From: Sulfuricurvum sp.
Lineage (GTDB): Bacteria; Campylobacterota; Campylobacteria; Campylobacterales; Sulfurimonadaceae
Direction: 5' to 3'
Assembly: GCA_024637295.1 (NCBI GenBank)
Contig: JAGXFL010000008.1
Span: 1-64,000, forward strand
DNA length: 64,000 bases
The notes below the pieces were generated by a model, which ran no database searches, had not been told where the DNA came from, and saw nothing but the letters and a program-made list of their open reading frames with translations. This document shows positions 8,202 through 19,363 of the stretch, in pieces; position 1 is the first letter of the stretch, and every line of letters starts with the position of its first letter. Made by a program: the position numbers and the translations under genes.

Positions 8202-9583
8202 TTTTACTCTTTTCATGGACAACCCTTAGCTGGGGATGTCTGGCATGTACCTACGGTGACATCAAAGTGCTCACCCATGTGCACCTTAATGTCTCAAACA
8301 ATACACTAACTTCTGTTGATATTGGATGGACGCTGGATCCTATGTTTTCCCAAATGGTACTGGGCGATTTTGATCTCAATCGTAATGGTCAATTTGAACC
8401 CGCAGAAAAATACGAAGTCTATAAGGCAATCGAACCGATGAAAGAGATGGGATTTTTCATCCGTCCCCAAATCAACAATCGTTCCATACGACTAAAAGAG
8501 CTCAAAAACTTTACCGTCCGACAAGAAAAAGGGCTTGTGATCTACCGTTTTAATATCCCCATGAACGAGCCCATCAAACAAGCTGCTCATTTACGCATCG
8601 CATACGATACCAATGCCGCTTATAACAATGGAATCATCTATCACCTGAATGCCAAAAATGTCACCCTCAATCCTGCCAAATCTGCACAGCTGAATGTCAA
8701 ATTCCTTTCACCGCCAAACACACAACGTCCCGAAGGGACCCTTGACATCTTTGTACGCCCCCGAATCCTAGCACTGGCCTCACCACTGGGAGGAAACATT
8801 CAAAACAGGGCTGAGCAAAGTGGCTTTAGCCAAAGTCTGCGCACCATAACCGAAAAAATTCACGGCGCATTGGTAGAAGCTCAAGAGCATCCAAGCTTTC
8901 TGACCATCGGGGTGATTTTGCTGTTTTCCATGCTGTATGGTGTCCTGCATGCCGCTGGTCCTGGACATGGAAAGACCCTCGTTGCAAGTTATTTTAGTGC
9001 TAATGAACGTAGTTACGCACGGGGAATCTCAGTCGCATTGCTGATCGCTATCACCCATGTGCTGAGTGCCTTTACCATCACGATGATACTGTATTGGTTT
9101 GTTCACAGCATGTTTTCACAAACAATCAGTGATATTTCACTCTATATGACAAAGTTTAGCGGATTCGTTATTTTGTGCATAGCACTGTATCTTTTTCGTC
9201 AAAAATGGCAATTTTACCGTCCAAAAAAGCCCTCGATGAGCTTCAGCGCAACTGCCCCGCATTTAAGCAGCTGTGGATGTCATAGCTGTAAAACTACCAC
9301 CAATTCAACCGATTTAATGCTGATCTTGGGTGCGGGGATTGTTCCGTGCCCCGGAACGGTTGTCGTCTTTTTATTTGCCATTTCCATGGGAATGTTTTGG
9401 CTAGGAGCCATGAGTGCTGTCCTCATGAGCTTAGGGATGGGAATGACAATAGCCATCACCGCTGCGTTAGGTACAGCTCTGCGCCGTAAAAGCTCTAAGC
9501 TAGGAGATGATCTGCTGAAATACATCGACATTTTAGGAGTAGGTATTATGTTAATAGTGGGCGTCATCCTCCTTCTTTCATAA
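8177..9583 (+). CDS. fused ZevA (DUF1007)-ZevB (NicO-type) metal transporter
   Basis: A 468-residue protein. A signal peptide with cysteines (LSWGCLACTYGD) leads into an extracytoplasmic DUF1007-like domain of about 200 residues containing an EF-hand-like stretch GDFDLNRNGQFEPAEKYE. Residues from about 240 form a NicO/RcnA-type membrane domain of six or seven helices with LHAAGPGHGKT near 261. A Cys/His loop (SSCGCHSCK) precedes the helix with GIVPCPGTVVV. In Haemophilus the same two parts are separate genes, zevA and zevB, needed for zinc acquisition. The gene is translationally coupled to the regulator. The ATG at 8186 is an alternative start, better spaced from AAAGGG. Confidence 0.8.
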   Translation: MPPMLRFIVLLFSWTTLSWGCLACTYGDIKVLTHVHLNVSNNTLTSVDIGWTLDPMFSQMVLGDFDLNRNGQFEPAEKYEVYKAIEPMKEMGFFIRPQINNRSIRLKELKNFTVRQEKGLVIYRFNIPMNEPIKQAAHLRIAYDTNAAYNNGIIYHLNAKNVTLNPAKSAQLNVKFLSPPNTQRPEGTLDIFVRPRILALASPLGGNIQNRAEQSGFSQSLRTITEKIHGALVEAQEHPSFLTIGVILLFSMLYGVLHAAGPGHGKTLVASYFSANERSYARGISVALLIAITHVLSAFTITMILYWFVHSMFSQTISDISLYMTKFSGFVILCIALYLFRQKWQFYRPKKPSMSFSATAPHLSSCGCHSCKTTTNSTDLMLILGAGIVPCPGTVVVFLFAISMGMFWLGAMSAVLMSLGMGMTIAITAALGTALRRKSSKLGDDLLKYIDILGVGIMLIVGVILLLS

Positions 9584-9600
9584 GGGGCTCATCAACACTG

Positions 9601-9609
9601 TGCTATAAT
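9601..9609 (+). promoter_or_regulatory. extended -10 promoter for secG-frr-pyrE
   Basis: TGCTATAAT is an exact extended -10 (TGnTATAAT) 34 bases upstream of the secG ATG, with no good -35. AAGGACTC follows as ribosome site. It is positioned to drive the three-gene unit. Confidence 0.6.
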
Positions 9610-9642
9610 CGCGAACTTTTATACTATAGACAAGGACTCATA

Positions 9643-9960
9643 ATGACAGGCATTCTGCTCATCGTGCAAATCGTACTCGTGGTGATGATCGTCATCGCCG
9701 TACTCTTACAAAAAAGCTCTAGCATCGGTTTGGGCGCATACAGCGGTTCTAATGAATCGGTATTTGGAGCAAAAGGACCTGGCAGCTTTTTGGCTAAGGT
9801 TACGTTTTTTCTCGGATTTACGTTTGTGGTTAACACCATTGCATTGGGTTATTTTTACGCTCAACAAAAAAATGCGTCTGTCGTTGACTCCATGTTAGAC
9901 AAAACAGAGATTGCTGCACCGACAATCAACGTCCTAAACGACGCAAACACTACTAAATAA
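9643..9960 (+). CDS. secG: preprotein translocase subunit SecG
   Basis: A 105-residue membrane protein with two transmembrane helices, at about residues 3-21 and 55-74. They are joined by the conserved cytoplasmic stretch LLQKSSSIGLGAYSGSNESVFG, in which Gly-rich SecG residues sit. It is the third subunit of the SecYEG channel and assists SecA cycling. The polar C-terminal tail is variable, as usual. First gene of a unit with frr and pyrE. Confidence 0.93.
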   Translation: MTGILLIVQIVLVVMIVIAVLLQKSSSIGLGAYSGSNESVFGAKGPGSFLAKVTFFLGFTFVVNTIALGYFYAQQKNASVVDSMLDKTEIAAPTINVLNDANTTK

Positions 9961-9974
9961 GAGGGGGACATTTC

Positions 9975-10532
9975 ATGTTAGAAGAAGTGTATCAATTTTG
10001 TGAAGAGAAAATGCAAGGAAGTCATGATCATCTGCTCAGCAACTTTCGAACATTGCGTACGGGACGCGTAACGACTAAAATTTTAGATAACGTACGTGTT
10101 GATAGCTACGGTTCTATGGTTCCATTGGATCAAGCGGCGAGTGTTTTGGCAACTGACGCTACAACTATCACCATCTCCCCGTGGGATAAAACCATGCTAA
10201 ATGTCATTGAAAAAGCGATTTTAAAAGCTGACATCGGCGTCAATCCAAACAACAACGGTGCGGAAATCAAACTGTTTTTCCCTCCGATGACGGTAGATCA
10301 GCGTCAAGACACTGCAAAAAAAGCTAAAGGCATGGCAGAAGATGCAAAAGTGGCAGTACGAAATGACCGTAAAAAGGCCAATGACAAGATCAAAGTTCTT
10401 GAAAAAGACAAAGTAGTCACTGCCGATGATTCCAAAGCGGCTCAAGATAAAGTCCAAAAAATAACCGATAAATTTATCACCAAAATCGATGACTCGCTCA
10501 AAAGTAAAGAGCAAGACATCCTAACGGTCTAA
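9975..10532 (+). CDS. frr: ribosome recycling factor
   Basis: A 185-residue protein of normal RRF length. It has the two-domain L shape by motif: an N-terminal helix with [17 protein letters not shown], a beta domain with [16 protein letters not shown] and TISPWDKTM, and a long helical C-terminus rich in Lys and Asp. It splits post-termination ribosomes together with EF-G. GAGGGGGA precedes the ATG. It lies 14 bases after secG and 2 before pyrE. Confidence 0.97.
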   Translation: MLEEVYQFCEEKMQGSHDHLLSNFRTLRTGRVTTKILDNVRVDSYGSMVPLDQAASVLATDATTITISPWDKTMLNVIEKAILKADIGVNPNNNGAEIKLFFPPMTVDQRQDTAKKAKGMAEDAKVAVRNDRKKANDKIKVLEKDKVVTADDSKAAQDKVQKITDKFITKIDDSLKSKEQDILTV

Positions 10533-10534
10533 TC

Positions 10535-11143
10535 ATGGACGTCAAAGCTATCTATATGAAAGCGGATGCCCTTCTTGAGGGGCATTTCAAGCTTAGCTCC
10601 GGCAACCACTCCCAATATTACCTCCAATCGGCAAAAGTACTCGAAGACCCTAAAACAGCAAAGCTGTTAGCCGATGCCCTCGCCGTACAGATCAATGCCA
10701 GTAAATTAGACGTCGATACCGTATGTGCACCTGCATTGGGCGGTTTGATCGCCGGGTTTGCACTAGCAACTGCTTTGGACAAGCGCTCCATTTTTGCGGA
10801 GCGCGTCAATGGCGAGATGCAAATACGCCGTGGTTTTGAGATCAAACCGGGTGAACGTGTCCTCGTATGTGAAGACATTATCACCACCGGCGGTTCAGCA
10901 CTCGAAGCTGCCCGTGCTATCGAAGCACTTGGCGGAGAAGTGGTTGCGTTTGCGGCACTTGCTAATCGTGGATTTTGTAAACGTGACAAAAGCGCATTGG
11001 AACGCAAAGAAAATTGTTCACTGCCTGAGAACAAACCACTTTTCGCCCTTGCGGATTTTGATTTTGAGATGTATGCTCCCGATCAATGTCCATTGTGCAA
11101 AGATGGTTCCGAAGCGATTAAACCGGGATCAAGAGGGAATTAA
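10535..11143 (+). CDS. pyrE: orotate phosphoribosyltransferase
   Basis: A 202-residue enzyme that makes OMP from orotate and PRPP in pyrimidine synthesis. The PRPP-binding loop [14 protein letters not shown] is near residue 108, with upstream [14 protein letters not shown] and the flexible-loop region around [14 protein letters not shown]. The C-terminal CPLCKDG adds an unusual CxxC. The stop codon abuts that of the convergent antiporter gene with no spacer. Confidence 0.95.
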   Translation: MDVKAIYMKADALLEGHFKLSSGNHSQYYLQSAKVLEDPKTAKLLADALAVQINASKLDVDTVCAPALGGLIAGFALATALDKRSIFAERVNGEMQIRRGFEIKPGERVLVCEDIITTGGSALEAARAIEALGGEVVAFAALANRGFCKRDKSALERKENCSLPENKPLFALADFDFEMYAPDQCPLCKDGSEAIKPGSRGN

Positions 11144-12754
11144 TTATAAATCACAATACAGCGCTTCGCAGACTAGTTTGCTGGCGACCTCTTTTTTTCC
11201 ATCTACGGTAACGGAGATAGGAAGTCCTCTGAGCTCTCGCTTTTCCTCAATACTGACTACTTTGACAACCACCTTCACCTGAGGCGCATAGCTGAGGATA
11301 CTCTCACACACCAACCGTTTTTTTGCCAAGTTATCAAGCGTGACAATAACACTGGTCGCTTCTTGGATATGCAGCTTGTCCAAGATGGCTATCTTGGACA
11401 TATCACCATAATATGCTTTTTCACCGTCTTCAAGTGCCTCTTGGACATGCTTATAGCTGTTATCTACAATAATGTATTTAACATCTTCCAGCCGAAGGGC
11501 TTTAACCACAAATTTTCCCACAATCCCATATCCACAGACGATGACATGATTACTGTAAACTGAAAGAGAATCAAAGTCTTCCGTCATACTCGTCTCTTTG
11601 AAAAACACCCCCGCAATCGCACTAATCTTCGAGAGGATAAACGGTGTCGCCACAATAGAAAGAACAGCGATTAAAACAAGCATCTGAACCAATTGGGGTT
11701 CTAGAATCTTGTTATTGCCGGCAAGGGCAAAAATAGCAAACGAAAACTCTCCGACTTGAGAAAGAGCAACTGCTGTTTTAAACGCTGTTTTTGCTTTGGA
11801 ATAGATACGTACTATCCCAAAAATGATCATTGCTTTTATCAATAAAATAACGATTAATAGCCCTAATATCTGACCGATATGCGTCATAAAAAAAGCAACA
11901 TCGATCTTCATCCCCACAGTGACGAAAAACGTTCCCAAAAGCAAATCTTTAAAAGGGGCAATATCCGACTCTACTTTGTTATGATAATGGGTTTCGGCAA
12001 TAATCATCCCAGCGATAAAGGCTCCTAATGAATAAGTAAAGCCAAAAGCATGAGCACTTAGCGATGCACCGACAACAATCAAAAGGACCGACCCCATAAA
12101 GAGTTCTTCGACATTGCTCGTTGAAGAAAAATGCAGTAGCCATGTCATCACCTTCTTACCAACGACAAACAGCAAACTGACAACGACAATGGCACTAATC
12201 GTTGTTTGCAATAAAACCTGTGCGATGTTATCGCTGCCTGTGCTCAAAAATCCGATCAAGATCAAAATAGGGATGACCGCTAGATCTTGATAGATCAAAA
12301 TCCCCATAGAACGCTGTCCATAGGGACGTGATATCTCTTTGCTCTGCTTTAGATAGCTTAAAACAACCGCCGTTGAAGAAAGCGATAATGACATCGAAAC
12401 GATCATTGAGGTTGCAAAATCCAATCGGAACAAACCATAGCATGCCCCGAAAATGACGATTGCCGTAAGAGTCGTCTGTAAAAATCCATTCAAAAATACG
12501 TCGATCTTCATCGTAGCCAAACGACGGAGTGAGACTTCAAGCCCGATCGTAAACATCAAAAACACGACCCCAAATTCTGCAATTGCAGCTAAGGTATGTG
12601 AATCCGCCATATGACGTAAATCAAAAGCATACGCGACTACGGTCCCTGTCATAATATAGCCGATAATTTGGGAAATACCTATGCGTTTTAAAATAAGATT
12701 GACAACAATCGAAATTCCCAGCGCAATCGTAAGATAATAAAGAGCCGATTCCAT
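11144..12754 (-). CDS. KefB-like cation:proton antiporter (CPA2) with RCK domain
   Basis: A 536-residue protein. Residues 1-380 form a 12-13-helix Na+/H+ exchanger-type domain with LGVVF-like FGVVFLMFTIGLEVSLRRL and SLSLSSTAVVLSYL motifs. From about residue 400 comes a TrkA-N/RCK nucleotide-binding domain (VIVCGYGIVGKFVV). The short C-terminal segment after it is a partial RCK-C-like region. Likely role: potassium or sodium efflux coupled to protons, gated by nucleotide. It is monocistronic. Subfamily (KefB, KefC or RosB) cannot be fixed. Confidence 0.88.
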   Translation of the reverse strand: MESALYYLTIALGISIVVNLILKRIGISQIIGYIMTGTVVAYAFDLRHMADSHTLAAIAEFGVVFLMFTIGLEVSLRRLATMKIDVFLNGFLQTTLTAIVIFGACYGLFRLDFATSMIVSMSLSLSSTAVVLSYLKQSKEISRPYGQRSMGILIYQDLAVIPILILIGFLSTGSDNIAQVLLQTTISAIVVVSLLFVVGKKVMTWLLHFSSTSNVEELFMGSVLLIVVGASLSAHAFGFTYSLGAFIAGMIIAETHYHNKVESDIAPFKDLLLGTFFVTVGMKIDVAFFMTHIGQILGLLIVILLIKAMIIFGIVRIYSKAKTAFKTAVALSQVGEFSFAIFALAGNNKILEPQLVQMLVLIAVLSIVATPFILSKISAIAGVFFKETSMTEDFDSLSVYSNHVIVCGYGIVGKFVVKALRLEDVKYIIVDNSYKHVQEALEDGEKAYYGDMSKIAILDKLHIQEATSVIVTLDNLAKKRLVCESILSYAPQVKVVVKVVSIEEKRELRGLPISVTVDGKKEVASKLVCEALYCDL

Positions 12755-12887
12755 TAAAATTTTCCTTTTTATAAGCCATAGCAGTATATAATGGCCTACT
12801 TAAAATACGGCTACTAAAAGTCGTTACGTGTGCCTATTTGGCCTATTTTCACCCAAAATTTTGATCCATAACCCGAAGGAATAACTC

Positions 12888-14516
12888 ATGACCAAGTATA
12901 TTTTTGTAACCGGTGGCGTATTGAGTTCACTTGGAAAAGGGATTACCGCTGCAAGTATCGGTGCATTACTCACCCATTCCGGTAAAAAAGTCGGAATGCT
13001 CAAAATCGATCCGTACATCAATGTCGATCCGGGAACCATGAGTCCGTTAGAGCACGGGGAAGTATTTGTCACCAAAGACGGTGCAGAGACCGATTTGGAC
13101 GTGGGGAACTATGAGCGCTTTTTGGATGCCTCTTTTTTGCGTACCAGTAACTTTACGACCGGACAAGTCTACAGCAGTGTTATCGAGCGTGAACGTGCCG
13201 GCGGATACCTCGGGCAAACAATCCAAGTCGTACCACATATCGTAGGTGAGATCGTCGATCGTATCAAAAAAGCGGGTGAGGGACACGAGATCCTTGTCGT
13301 TGAGCTAGGCGGTACCGTCGGAGACATCGAAGGATTGCCATTTATGGAAGCGATCCGTATGATGAAGCACGATGATGAAGTGGAGGGGACATTTTTTATC
13401 CACGTAACCCTGATACCGTTTATCAAAGCTGCAGGGGAGCACAAAAGCAAACCGACACAGCACTCGGTTCAAGAGCTTCGCCGTATCGGTATCACACCGC
13501 AGATGATCATTGCCCGTAGTGAAGAACCTCTTCCAAAAACGTTCAAGAAAAAATTGGCACTCAGCTGTGATGTCTCTTCGGACAGTATTATCGAAGCATT
13601 GGATGCCGCTACCATCTATGCAATCCCGCTTACGTTCTTGCACCAAAACATACTAGCCCCTATCGCCAAAGAGTTGGGATTGGGTGAACTTAAACCGGAT
13701 ATGGAAAAATGGGACTCATTGGTCAAGAAAATCGTTTCCCCAAAATACCGTGTCACTATCGGTTTTGTCGGTAAATACCTCGAGCTCAAAGAATCATACA
13801 AATCTCTCATCGAAGCACTGATCCATTCAGGTGCCCATCTCGATACACGTGTCAATATCAACTGGATTGACAGTGAAAAGATCGAAGAGCAGGGGGCGGA
13901 AGTCTTCTTGCGCGATTGCGACTCGGTGCTTGTCGCCGGTGGTTTTGGGAACCGTGGTGTCGAGGGTAAAATCCAAGCTATCCGCTATGCACGTGAAAAC
14001 CGTATCCCGTATCTTGGTATATGTTTGGGAATGCAGCTCTCGCTTGTGGAATATGCTCGTAATGTCTTAGGATACACTGATGCCAACTCCATCGAATTCA
14101 ACCCTCAGACTACCCACCCAATGATCTATCTCATCGACAACTTTATCGATCAATCGGGTCAAAAACAGCTTCGTACCCACCGCTCTCCTATGGGTGGAAC
14201 GATGCGTTTGGGTGAATACCCGTGTGAGACCAAAGAAGGGTCTCATTTGCGAGATGCCTATGACGGTTCTCAAATGATTTATGAACGTCACCGTCACCGC
14301 TATGAAGCCAACCCAACCTATCGTGATGATCTAGAGCGTGCAGGGATGATCGTCACAGGAGAATCTGACGGTCTTATCGAAGCGGTAGAGATCCCGGGAC
14401 ACCCATGGTTTTTAGGGGTACAATTTCACCCTGAATTTACCTCTCGTTTGCAAACTCCCAATGCAACCATCCTTGCATTTGTGAAGGCTACCTTTGAGCA
14501 AACCAATCCTGCTTGA
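12888..14516 (+). CDS. pyrG: CTP synthase
   Basis: A 542-residue enzyme that aminates UTP to CTP. The N-terminal synthase domain starts [17 protein letters not shown] and has the [14 protein letters not shown] ligand region. The C-terminal class I glutamine amidotransferase has the nucleophile Cys in GICLGMQL and the His-Glu pair in GVQFHPEF. Length and motifs are complete. AAGGAATAACTC precedes the ATG, and a TATAAT at 12787-12792 is a possible -10. Its last 23 bases overlap recJ. Confidence 0.98.
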   Translation: MTKYIFVTGGVLSSLGKGITAASIGALLTHSGKKVGMLKIDPYINVDPGTMSPLEHGEVFVTKDGAETDLDVGNYERFLDASFLRTSNFTTGQVYSSVIERERAGGYLGQTIQVVPHIVGEIVDRIKKAGEGHEILVVELGGTVGDIEGLPFMEAIRMMKHDDEVEGTFFIHVTLIPFIKAAGEHKSKPTQHSVQELRRIGITPQMIIARSEEPLPKTFKKKLALSCDVSSDSIIEALDAATIYAIPLTFLHQNILAPIAKELGLGELKPDMEKWDSLVKKIVSPKYRVTIGFVGKYLELKESYKSLIEALIHSGAHLDTRVNINWIDSEKIEEQGAEVFLRDCDSVLVAGGFGNRGVEGKIQAIRYARENRIPYLGICLGMQLSLVEYARNVLGYTDANSIEFNPQTTHPMIYLIDNFIDQSGQKQLRTHRSPMGGTMRLGEYPCETKEGSHLRDAYDGSQMIYERHRHRYEANPTYRDDLERAGMIVTGESDGLIEAVEIPGHPWFLGVQFHPEFTSRLQTPNATILAFVKATFEQTNPA

Positions 14517-16095
14517 GGTTCCTCAGCTTAACCATGAGAGATTAACAGCTCTACTCTCACAGCGTTTTAATGCTCAAAGCGAAAAACTCTCCGATATTCC
14601 TCATCCCAATCTTCTCAAAGATGCTCAAAAAGCTGCCAAACGCATTGCTGATGCCATCCGTAACGGTGAAAAAATTGCTCTCGTAGGTGATTATGACGTA
14701 GATGGAGTCACATCCACAGCTATTGTAAAACGTTTTTTTGACCTCATCCCCTATCCCCTGATCGCAACGATACCCAATCGTTTTACCGATGGGTATGGTG
14801 TCTCTAAAGGAGTTTTAGAGCGCATTGATGCCGATGTCGTCTTTACCGTTGATAACGGCATCAACGCAATTGAAGCTGCTCAAGTGTGTAAAGACAGAGG
14901 AATCGACCTCATCATCACCGACCATCATACTCCATCCGATATCCTTCCGGATGCCTATGCCATCGTCAATCCAAAACAACACGATTGTCCCTATCCGTTT
15001 AAAGAGATCTGCGGTGCACAAGTTGGCTGGCTCCTAATGGGTCTCGTCAAGCAAGAACTCGGACTTACGATCGATATGCGACAATTTTTCCCTTTTCTAG
15101 CACTCGCTATCATCGCCGATGTGATGCCGCTAGTAGGGATCAATCGCTCCATTGTCAAAACAGGGCTGGAGATGATGAATACCTCATCGCTTCCCCCGTT
15201 TGTCATCATCCGCGACATTCTCAATCGTTCCACTATCTCCTCTGAGGATATCGGATTTCAAATCGCACCGCGTATCAATTCTGCCGGACGTCTTGAAGAC
15301 GCTTCCATCGCATTAGAGTTTCTAACAGCGAAGACAACCGAAAAAGCGTACCATCAATTTGATCTGCTCACTGCATTAAACACCTTGCGCAAAGAGATCG
15401 AAGCCCATACAACCTCATTAGCTATGTCAAAAGTCAATTCTACTGATACCGTGATTGTCGTTGCAGGTGAAAATTGGAATGAAGGGGTTGTGGGAATCGT
15501 AGCTTCCCGCCTTGTGAACCATTTTCAAAAACCCACCATTGTTTTAAGTATCCATAACGGCATTGCAAAGGGGTCGGGACGAAGCATCGGAAATGTCGAT
15601 TTATACACCCTAATCAAATCTCAAGAACATCTATTGGCAAAATTTGGCGGTCATAAAATGGCAGCCGGGCTCTCTATGGATTTAGAAAATGTAGAAAAGT
15701 TTCGTCTCTCTCTGAATACAGCAGCCCAAGCAATTCATCCCGATGACTTCATCCCTCAAAGCGATATTTTAGGGGAGCTTGAATGTGATTCCATCAATCT
15801 TAAACTCTTAGAACTGCTTCAAGAGTTTGAACCGTTTGGTGAAGGGAATCCGCGTCCGAGATTTTTACTTCGGGATGCACAGGTTGTCCAAATCAAACTT
15901 TTTGGAAGTGACAAATCCCATAGTCGCCTTGAGCTGCGCCCAGTACCAACTATCACCAAGACCATCGAATTAATTGCTTTTCGCCGTGTTCTTGAATGTC
16001 CTCAGAGTAAACAGCTCAGCTGCAGTTATACTGTCAATAAAAATGAATTTAATGGTAAAGTTTCCATGCAGTTAATGCTTGAGAGGTTATTTTAA
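14494..16095 (+). CDS. recJ: single-stranded-DNA exonuclease RecJ
   Basis: A 533-residue 5'-3' ssDNA exonuclease of the DHH superfamily. Motifs seen are [13 protein letters not shown] near residue 64, [10 protein letters not shown], the DHH motif LIITDHHTP near 142, and [12 protein letters not shown]. The DHHA1 part has GEGNPRPRF after a [13 protein letters not shown] segment. It works in RecF-pathway and mismatch repair and degrades entering or damaged DNA. The TTG start lies inside the end of pyrG, six bases after GAAGG. Its stop TAA overlaps the next ATG. Confidence 0.94.
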   Translation: MSKPILLEVPQLNHERLTALLSQRFNAQSEKLSDIPHPNLLKDAQKAAKRIADAIRNGEKIALVGDYDVDGVTSTAIVKRFFDLIPYPLIATIPNRFTDGYGVSKGVLERIDADVVFTVDNGINAIEAAQVCKDRGIDLIITDHHTPSDILPDAYAIVNPKQHDCPYPFKEICGAQVGWLLMGLVKQELGLTIDMRQFFPFLALAIIADVMPLVGINRSIVKTGLEMMNTSSLPPFVIIRDILNRSTISSEDIGFQIAPRINSAGRLEDASIALEFLTAKTTEKAYHQFDLLTALNTLRKEIEAHTTSLAMSKVNSTDTVIVVAGENWNEGVVGIVASRLVNHFQKPTIVLSIHNGIAKGSGRSIGNVDLYTLIKSQEHLLAKFGGHKMAAGLSMDLENVEKFRLSLNTAAQAIHPDDFIPQSDILGELECDSINLKLLELLQEFEPFGEGNPRPRFLLRDAQVVQIKLFGSDKSHSRLELRPVPTITKTIELIAFRRVLECPQSKQLSCSYTVNKNEFNGKVSMQLMLERLF

Positions 16096-17138
16096 TGAAT
16101 ACTTTTTACATAGAATTTCGGGATCCTCTTTTTGGGATCATCCTCTTTTTCATTTTACTGTTTGTTATCTCATTTTTAAGCTATTGGGGAGGACGCTATA
16201 AAGCTTCCAGAGCACATAAAAGTCTCGAATCCTTTCTGGGGAAATTTGATGAAACCAATGATCCCACAGCCATCGCTTCTCAAATACATAATAATACCCT
16301 TAACAATGAATCCTGGCTTTTACTCGCACACAGCTTTGAGATACAAGGAAATACGGAAAAAAGTGTCGAGATTTACCTCGCAGTACTGGCAAAATACCGT
16401 GAACCCATGTTTCAAAAAGAGGTCCTTTTGCTTCTAGGAAAGACCTATTTCAAGGCTGGATTTTTAGAAAGGGCCCGTGTCAGTTTTATACAAATACTTG
16501 AAAGTCATCCACGCACTCCCACTGCACTACATTATCTTATCTTAGTATACGAGCAACTTCAGCAATTTGATAGGGCCCTGGAAGTGAGCGAATCACTACT
16601 GGAACTACAGCCACAATCGCATTCCATACAGACCTATCTTAAATGCCGACTTATCCTGATTGATCCAAAACTGACCATTGATGAGCGATGTGAACAACTC
16701 AGTTCAATATATACCCAAACACTGAGTCTTGGCTATTTGATTTTTGATTATCTGTTTACACATCGGCCAACACTTGCTTGGAAGATATTTGATCATGGCT
16801 TGAGCCACAGACTCAGTGACATCCTGTGGAGACTCAGTGACGAACAACTCGATTTTGCTATAATTTCACAAAATGGATATTTGCGTGAACTGTTCACCGC
16901 CCGTGGTGCTCTCGAACTGGCACAAAATAGTTCCATCTTTGAGCTCGATACTCTAATCGCATTGCGTAAATGCGGCATGAGTAAAGCAACGCTACAGTTT
17001 GAGTACGCATGCGGTGAGTGCAAGCAGATATCCTTTATTCCGTTTCACCGATGTCCGCATTGTCACACGATTGATACTATTAGTCCGATCTTAACCCTTT
17101 CCAAGGAACATTTTGAAGAAAATAACTCTTTTCAGTGA
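16095..17138 (+). CDS. LapB (YciM)-like TPR membrane protein with zinc ribbon
   Basis: A 347-residue protein. One N-terminal transmembrane helix (about 12-32) precedes tetratricopeptide repeats (about 70-280, for example ALAKYREP, RARVSFIQILESHP, ALHYLILVYEQLQQFDRAL). The C-terminus holds CGEC...CPHC near 304-325, a rubredoxin-like metal knuckle. This is the domain order of LapB/YciM, which tunes LPS synthesis by presenting LpxC to FtsH. Overall similarity is by architecture, so the same role here is an inference. It is tightly coupled to recJ and rnhA. Confidence 0.72.
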   Translation: MNTFYIEFRDPLFGIILFFILLFVISFLSYWGGRYKASRAHKSLESFLGKFDETNDPTAIASQIHNNTLNNESWLLLAHSFEIQGNTEKSVEIYLAVLAKYREPMFQKEVLLLLGKTYFKAGFLERARVSFIQILESHPRTPTALHYLILVYEQLQQFDRALEVSESLLELQPQSHSIQTYLKCRLILIDPKLTIDERCEQLSSIYTQTLSLGYLIFDYLFTHRPTLAWKIFDHGLSHRLSDILWRLSDEQLDFAIISQNGYLRELFTARGALELAQNSSIFELDTLIALRKCGMSKATLQFEYACGECKQISFIPFHRCPHCHTIDTISPILTLSKEHFEENNSFQ

Positions 17139-17553
17139 TGGTTCAGCGCTAGGGAATCCGGGACCTGGCGGTTACGGGGCCATTTTACGTTATGGCGATA
17201 CCGAAAAGATTGTCTGTGGCGGTGAGGGTCATACCACCAATAACCGCATGGAGCTTTTAGGGGTTATCGAGGGATTGCGCGCCTTGAAAGAGCCGTGTGA
17301 CGTTACCATTATCTCGGATTCCAGCTATGTTATCAAAGGGATCAACGAGTGGCTCGAGGGGTGGGTGAAGCGCAATTTTGCCAAAGTAAAAAACCCTGAT
17401 CTATGGCAAGCCTATCTCGAAGTCTCAGCATCACATCAAATATATGGCGAATGGGTACGAGGACATAACGGCCATCCGGAAAACGAGCGGTGCGATGTCA
17501 TCGCCAAAGAACAAGCAGAAAAATTTAAACAAGGACTCAACACCAATGGATGA
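17113..17553 (+). CDS. rnhA: ribonuclease HI
   Basis: A 146-residue type 1 RNase H that cuts RNA in RNA:DNA hybrids. Catalytic carboxylates are visible in [14 protein letters not shown] (Asp), NNRMELLGV (Glu), [10 protein letters not shown] (Asp) and ENERCDVIA (Asp). The TTG start, five bases after AAGGAA, overlaps the previous gene by 26 bases. The stop overlaps the rnc start by 8. Confidence 0.95.
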   Translation: MKKITLFSDGSALGNPGPGGYGAILRYGDTEKIVCGGEGHTTNNRMELLGVIEGLRALKEPCDVTIISDSSYVIKGINEWLEGWVKRNFAKVKNPDLWQAYLEVSASHQIYGEWVRGHNGHPENERCDVIAKEQAEKFKQGLNTNG

Positions 17554-18226
17554 TCTACAAGCCCTGCAACAACAACTGGGGTATCAATTTAAAAACAAAG
17601 AGCTCCTTATTGAAGCGCTGACGCACAAAAGCTACAAACAGCCCTACAATAATGAGCGACTTGAATTTCTAGGTGATGCCGTTCTTGATCTAATTGTCGG
17701 TGAATATCTTTATAAAAAATTCACCCATTTCGAAGAGGGGAACCTTTCTAAGATGCGCGCTTCATTAGTCAATGAAGGGGGATTTACCCGTCTTGCCATC
17801 CATCTGAACCTAGGCGAATACATTTATCTTTCCAATGCGGAAGAAAATAACAGTGGACGGACTAAAAGCTCGTTACTGTCCAATGCATTTGAAGCCTTGA
17901 TGGGTGCTATGTACCTTGAAACAGGTTTGGATACCGTGCGTGGCATCACCATCGATTTACTCGAAAAAGTCCATCCGGATATCTCATTGGATTCACTGTT
18001 CAAAGATTACAAGACATCGTTGCAAGAGCTCACCCAAGCTCACTATGGAATCACCCCAGATTATCAACTCGTAGCAGCACATGGACCCGACCATAAAAAA
18101 GAGTTTGAGGTCGCCGCATTCATCGATGGAAAACGATATGCCAGCGCCGTCGGTAAAAGTAAAAAACAAGCACAGCAGGAAGCCGCCAAAATCGCTCTCG
18201 ATCTTCTGTCAAAGGAATTAAAATGA
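17546..18226 (+). CDS. rnc: ribonuclease III
   Basis: A 226-residue dsRNA endonuclease. The RNase III signature [14 protein letters not shown] is near residue 36, the second acidic site is [10 protein letters not shown], and a C-terminal dsRNA-binding domain begins near 152 ([11 protein letters not shown]). An in-frame ATG 34 codons upstream lies inside rnhA and gives a non-conserved extension. The ATG at 17546, ten bases after AAGGA, matches the family start. It likely processes the rRNA leader at the left edge and other structured RNAs. The stop overlaps aroC by 4 bases. Confidence 0.96.
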   Translation: MDDLQALQQQLGYQFKNKELLIEALTHKSYKQPYNNERLEFLGDAVLDLIVGEYLYKKFTHFEEGNLSKMRASLVNEGGFTRLAIHLNLGEYIYLSNAEENNSGRTKSSLLSNAFEALMGAMYLETGLDTVRGITIDLLEKVHPDISLDSLFKDYKTSLQELTQAHYGITPDYQLVAAHGPDHKKEFEVAAFIDGKRYASAVGKSKKQAQQEAAKIALDLLSKELK

Positions 18227-19296
18227 ATCGCTTCGGAGAACGCTTCACAATGACCACCTACGGTGAGTCACACGGCAAAGCTATAGGCTGTGTCCTTGAC
18301 GGTGTCCCTGCAGGACTTCCAATCGATGAAGCCTATATCCAAAGCGAGCTTGATCGTCGTCGTCCTGGACAAAATGAATTTGCCACCGCACGCAAAGAAT
18401 CCGATACGGTTGAGATACTAAGCGGTGTATTTGAAGGTCAAAGTACCGGAACCCCTATTATGATGGTTATCTACAATACCGATCAAAAAAGCGGTGATTA
18501 TTCCAATGTCAAAGATATCTTTCGCCCAGGTCATGCAGACTTCACCTATTTTCATAAATTTGGACTTCGTGATTACCGTGGCGGTGGACGTTCCAGTGCG
18601 CGCGAGACTGCTGCTCGCGTAGCCGGAGGTGCAGTTGCCAAACTGATGCTCTCAAAAATCGGCATCACTTTTTATAGCGGCATCAGTGCCATTCATGGAA
18701 TCCAAGCAAAAGAACTGGATTTCACTTATCCACGCAAAAGTCCCATCTATGCTTTAGACTCAAGCGTCGAAGAGGCACAAAAAGAAGCAATTTTAGAAGC
18801 CAAAAACCGCCATGATTCTGTCGGTGGCGTTGCCACTTTGAAAATATCCGGTCTTCCGATTGGCTTAGGAGAGGGACTGTATTATAAACTTGATGCGGTT
18901 CTTGCAAGTGCTATGATGGGGATCAATGCCGTCAAAGCGGTCGAAATCGGAGACGGTATTCACAGTGCCGAAGTATTGGCGTCCCAAAATAACGATCCCA
19001 TCACTACTAATGGATTTAAGACCAATAACTCCGGCGGAATTTTAGGAGGAATGAGTAACGGTGATGATGTTATCTGTAAGGTCCATTTTAAACCTACCCC
19101 TTCTATCTTTATCGATCAAGAGAGTATCAATACCGATGGTGAAAACGTTCATGTCTCTCTCAAAGGGCGCCATGACCCGTGTGTTGCTATTCGCGGCTCA
19201 GTAGTAGTTGAATCGATGGCAGCCTTAGTCATAGCTGATATGGTATTACTAAATATGGGACGTACTATGAAGGGGATTGAAGGTTATTATCAATAA
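18223..19296 (+). CDS. aroC: chorismate synthase
   Basis: A 357-residue FMN-dependent lyase that turns EPSP into chorismate, the last step of the shikimate path. The three family signatures are present: [14 protein letters not shown] near residue 11, [15 protein letters not shown] near 125 and [10 protein letters not shown] near the C-terminus. An ATGA overlap couples it to rnc. Confidence 0.97.
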   Translation: MNRFGERFTMTTYGESHGKAIGCVLDGVPAGLPIDEAYIQSELDRRRPGQNEFATARKESDTVEILSGVFEGQSTGTPIMMVIYNTDQKSGDYSNVKDIFRPGHADFTYFHKFGLRDYRGGGRSSARETAARVAGGAVAKLMLSKIGITFYSGISAIHGIQAKELDFTYPRKSPIYALDSSVEEAQKEAILEAKNRHDSVGGVATLKISGLPIGLGEGLYYKLDAVLASAMMGINAVKAVEIGDGIHSAEVLASQNNDPITTNGFKTNNSGGILGGMSNGDDVICKVHFKPTPSIFIDQESINTDGENVHVSLKGRHDPCVAIRGSVVVESMAALVIADMVLLNMGRTMKGIEGYYQ

Positions 19297-19363
19297 CCTT
19301 ATTATCTTCCGTTAAGAATTATTTCACTACCATTGATAATCTTTATTCCACTAAGGTTTCAAC

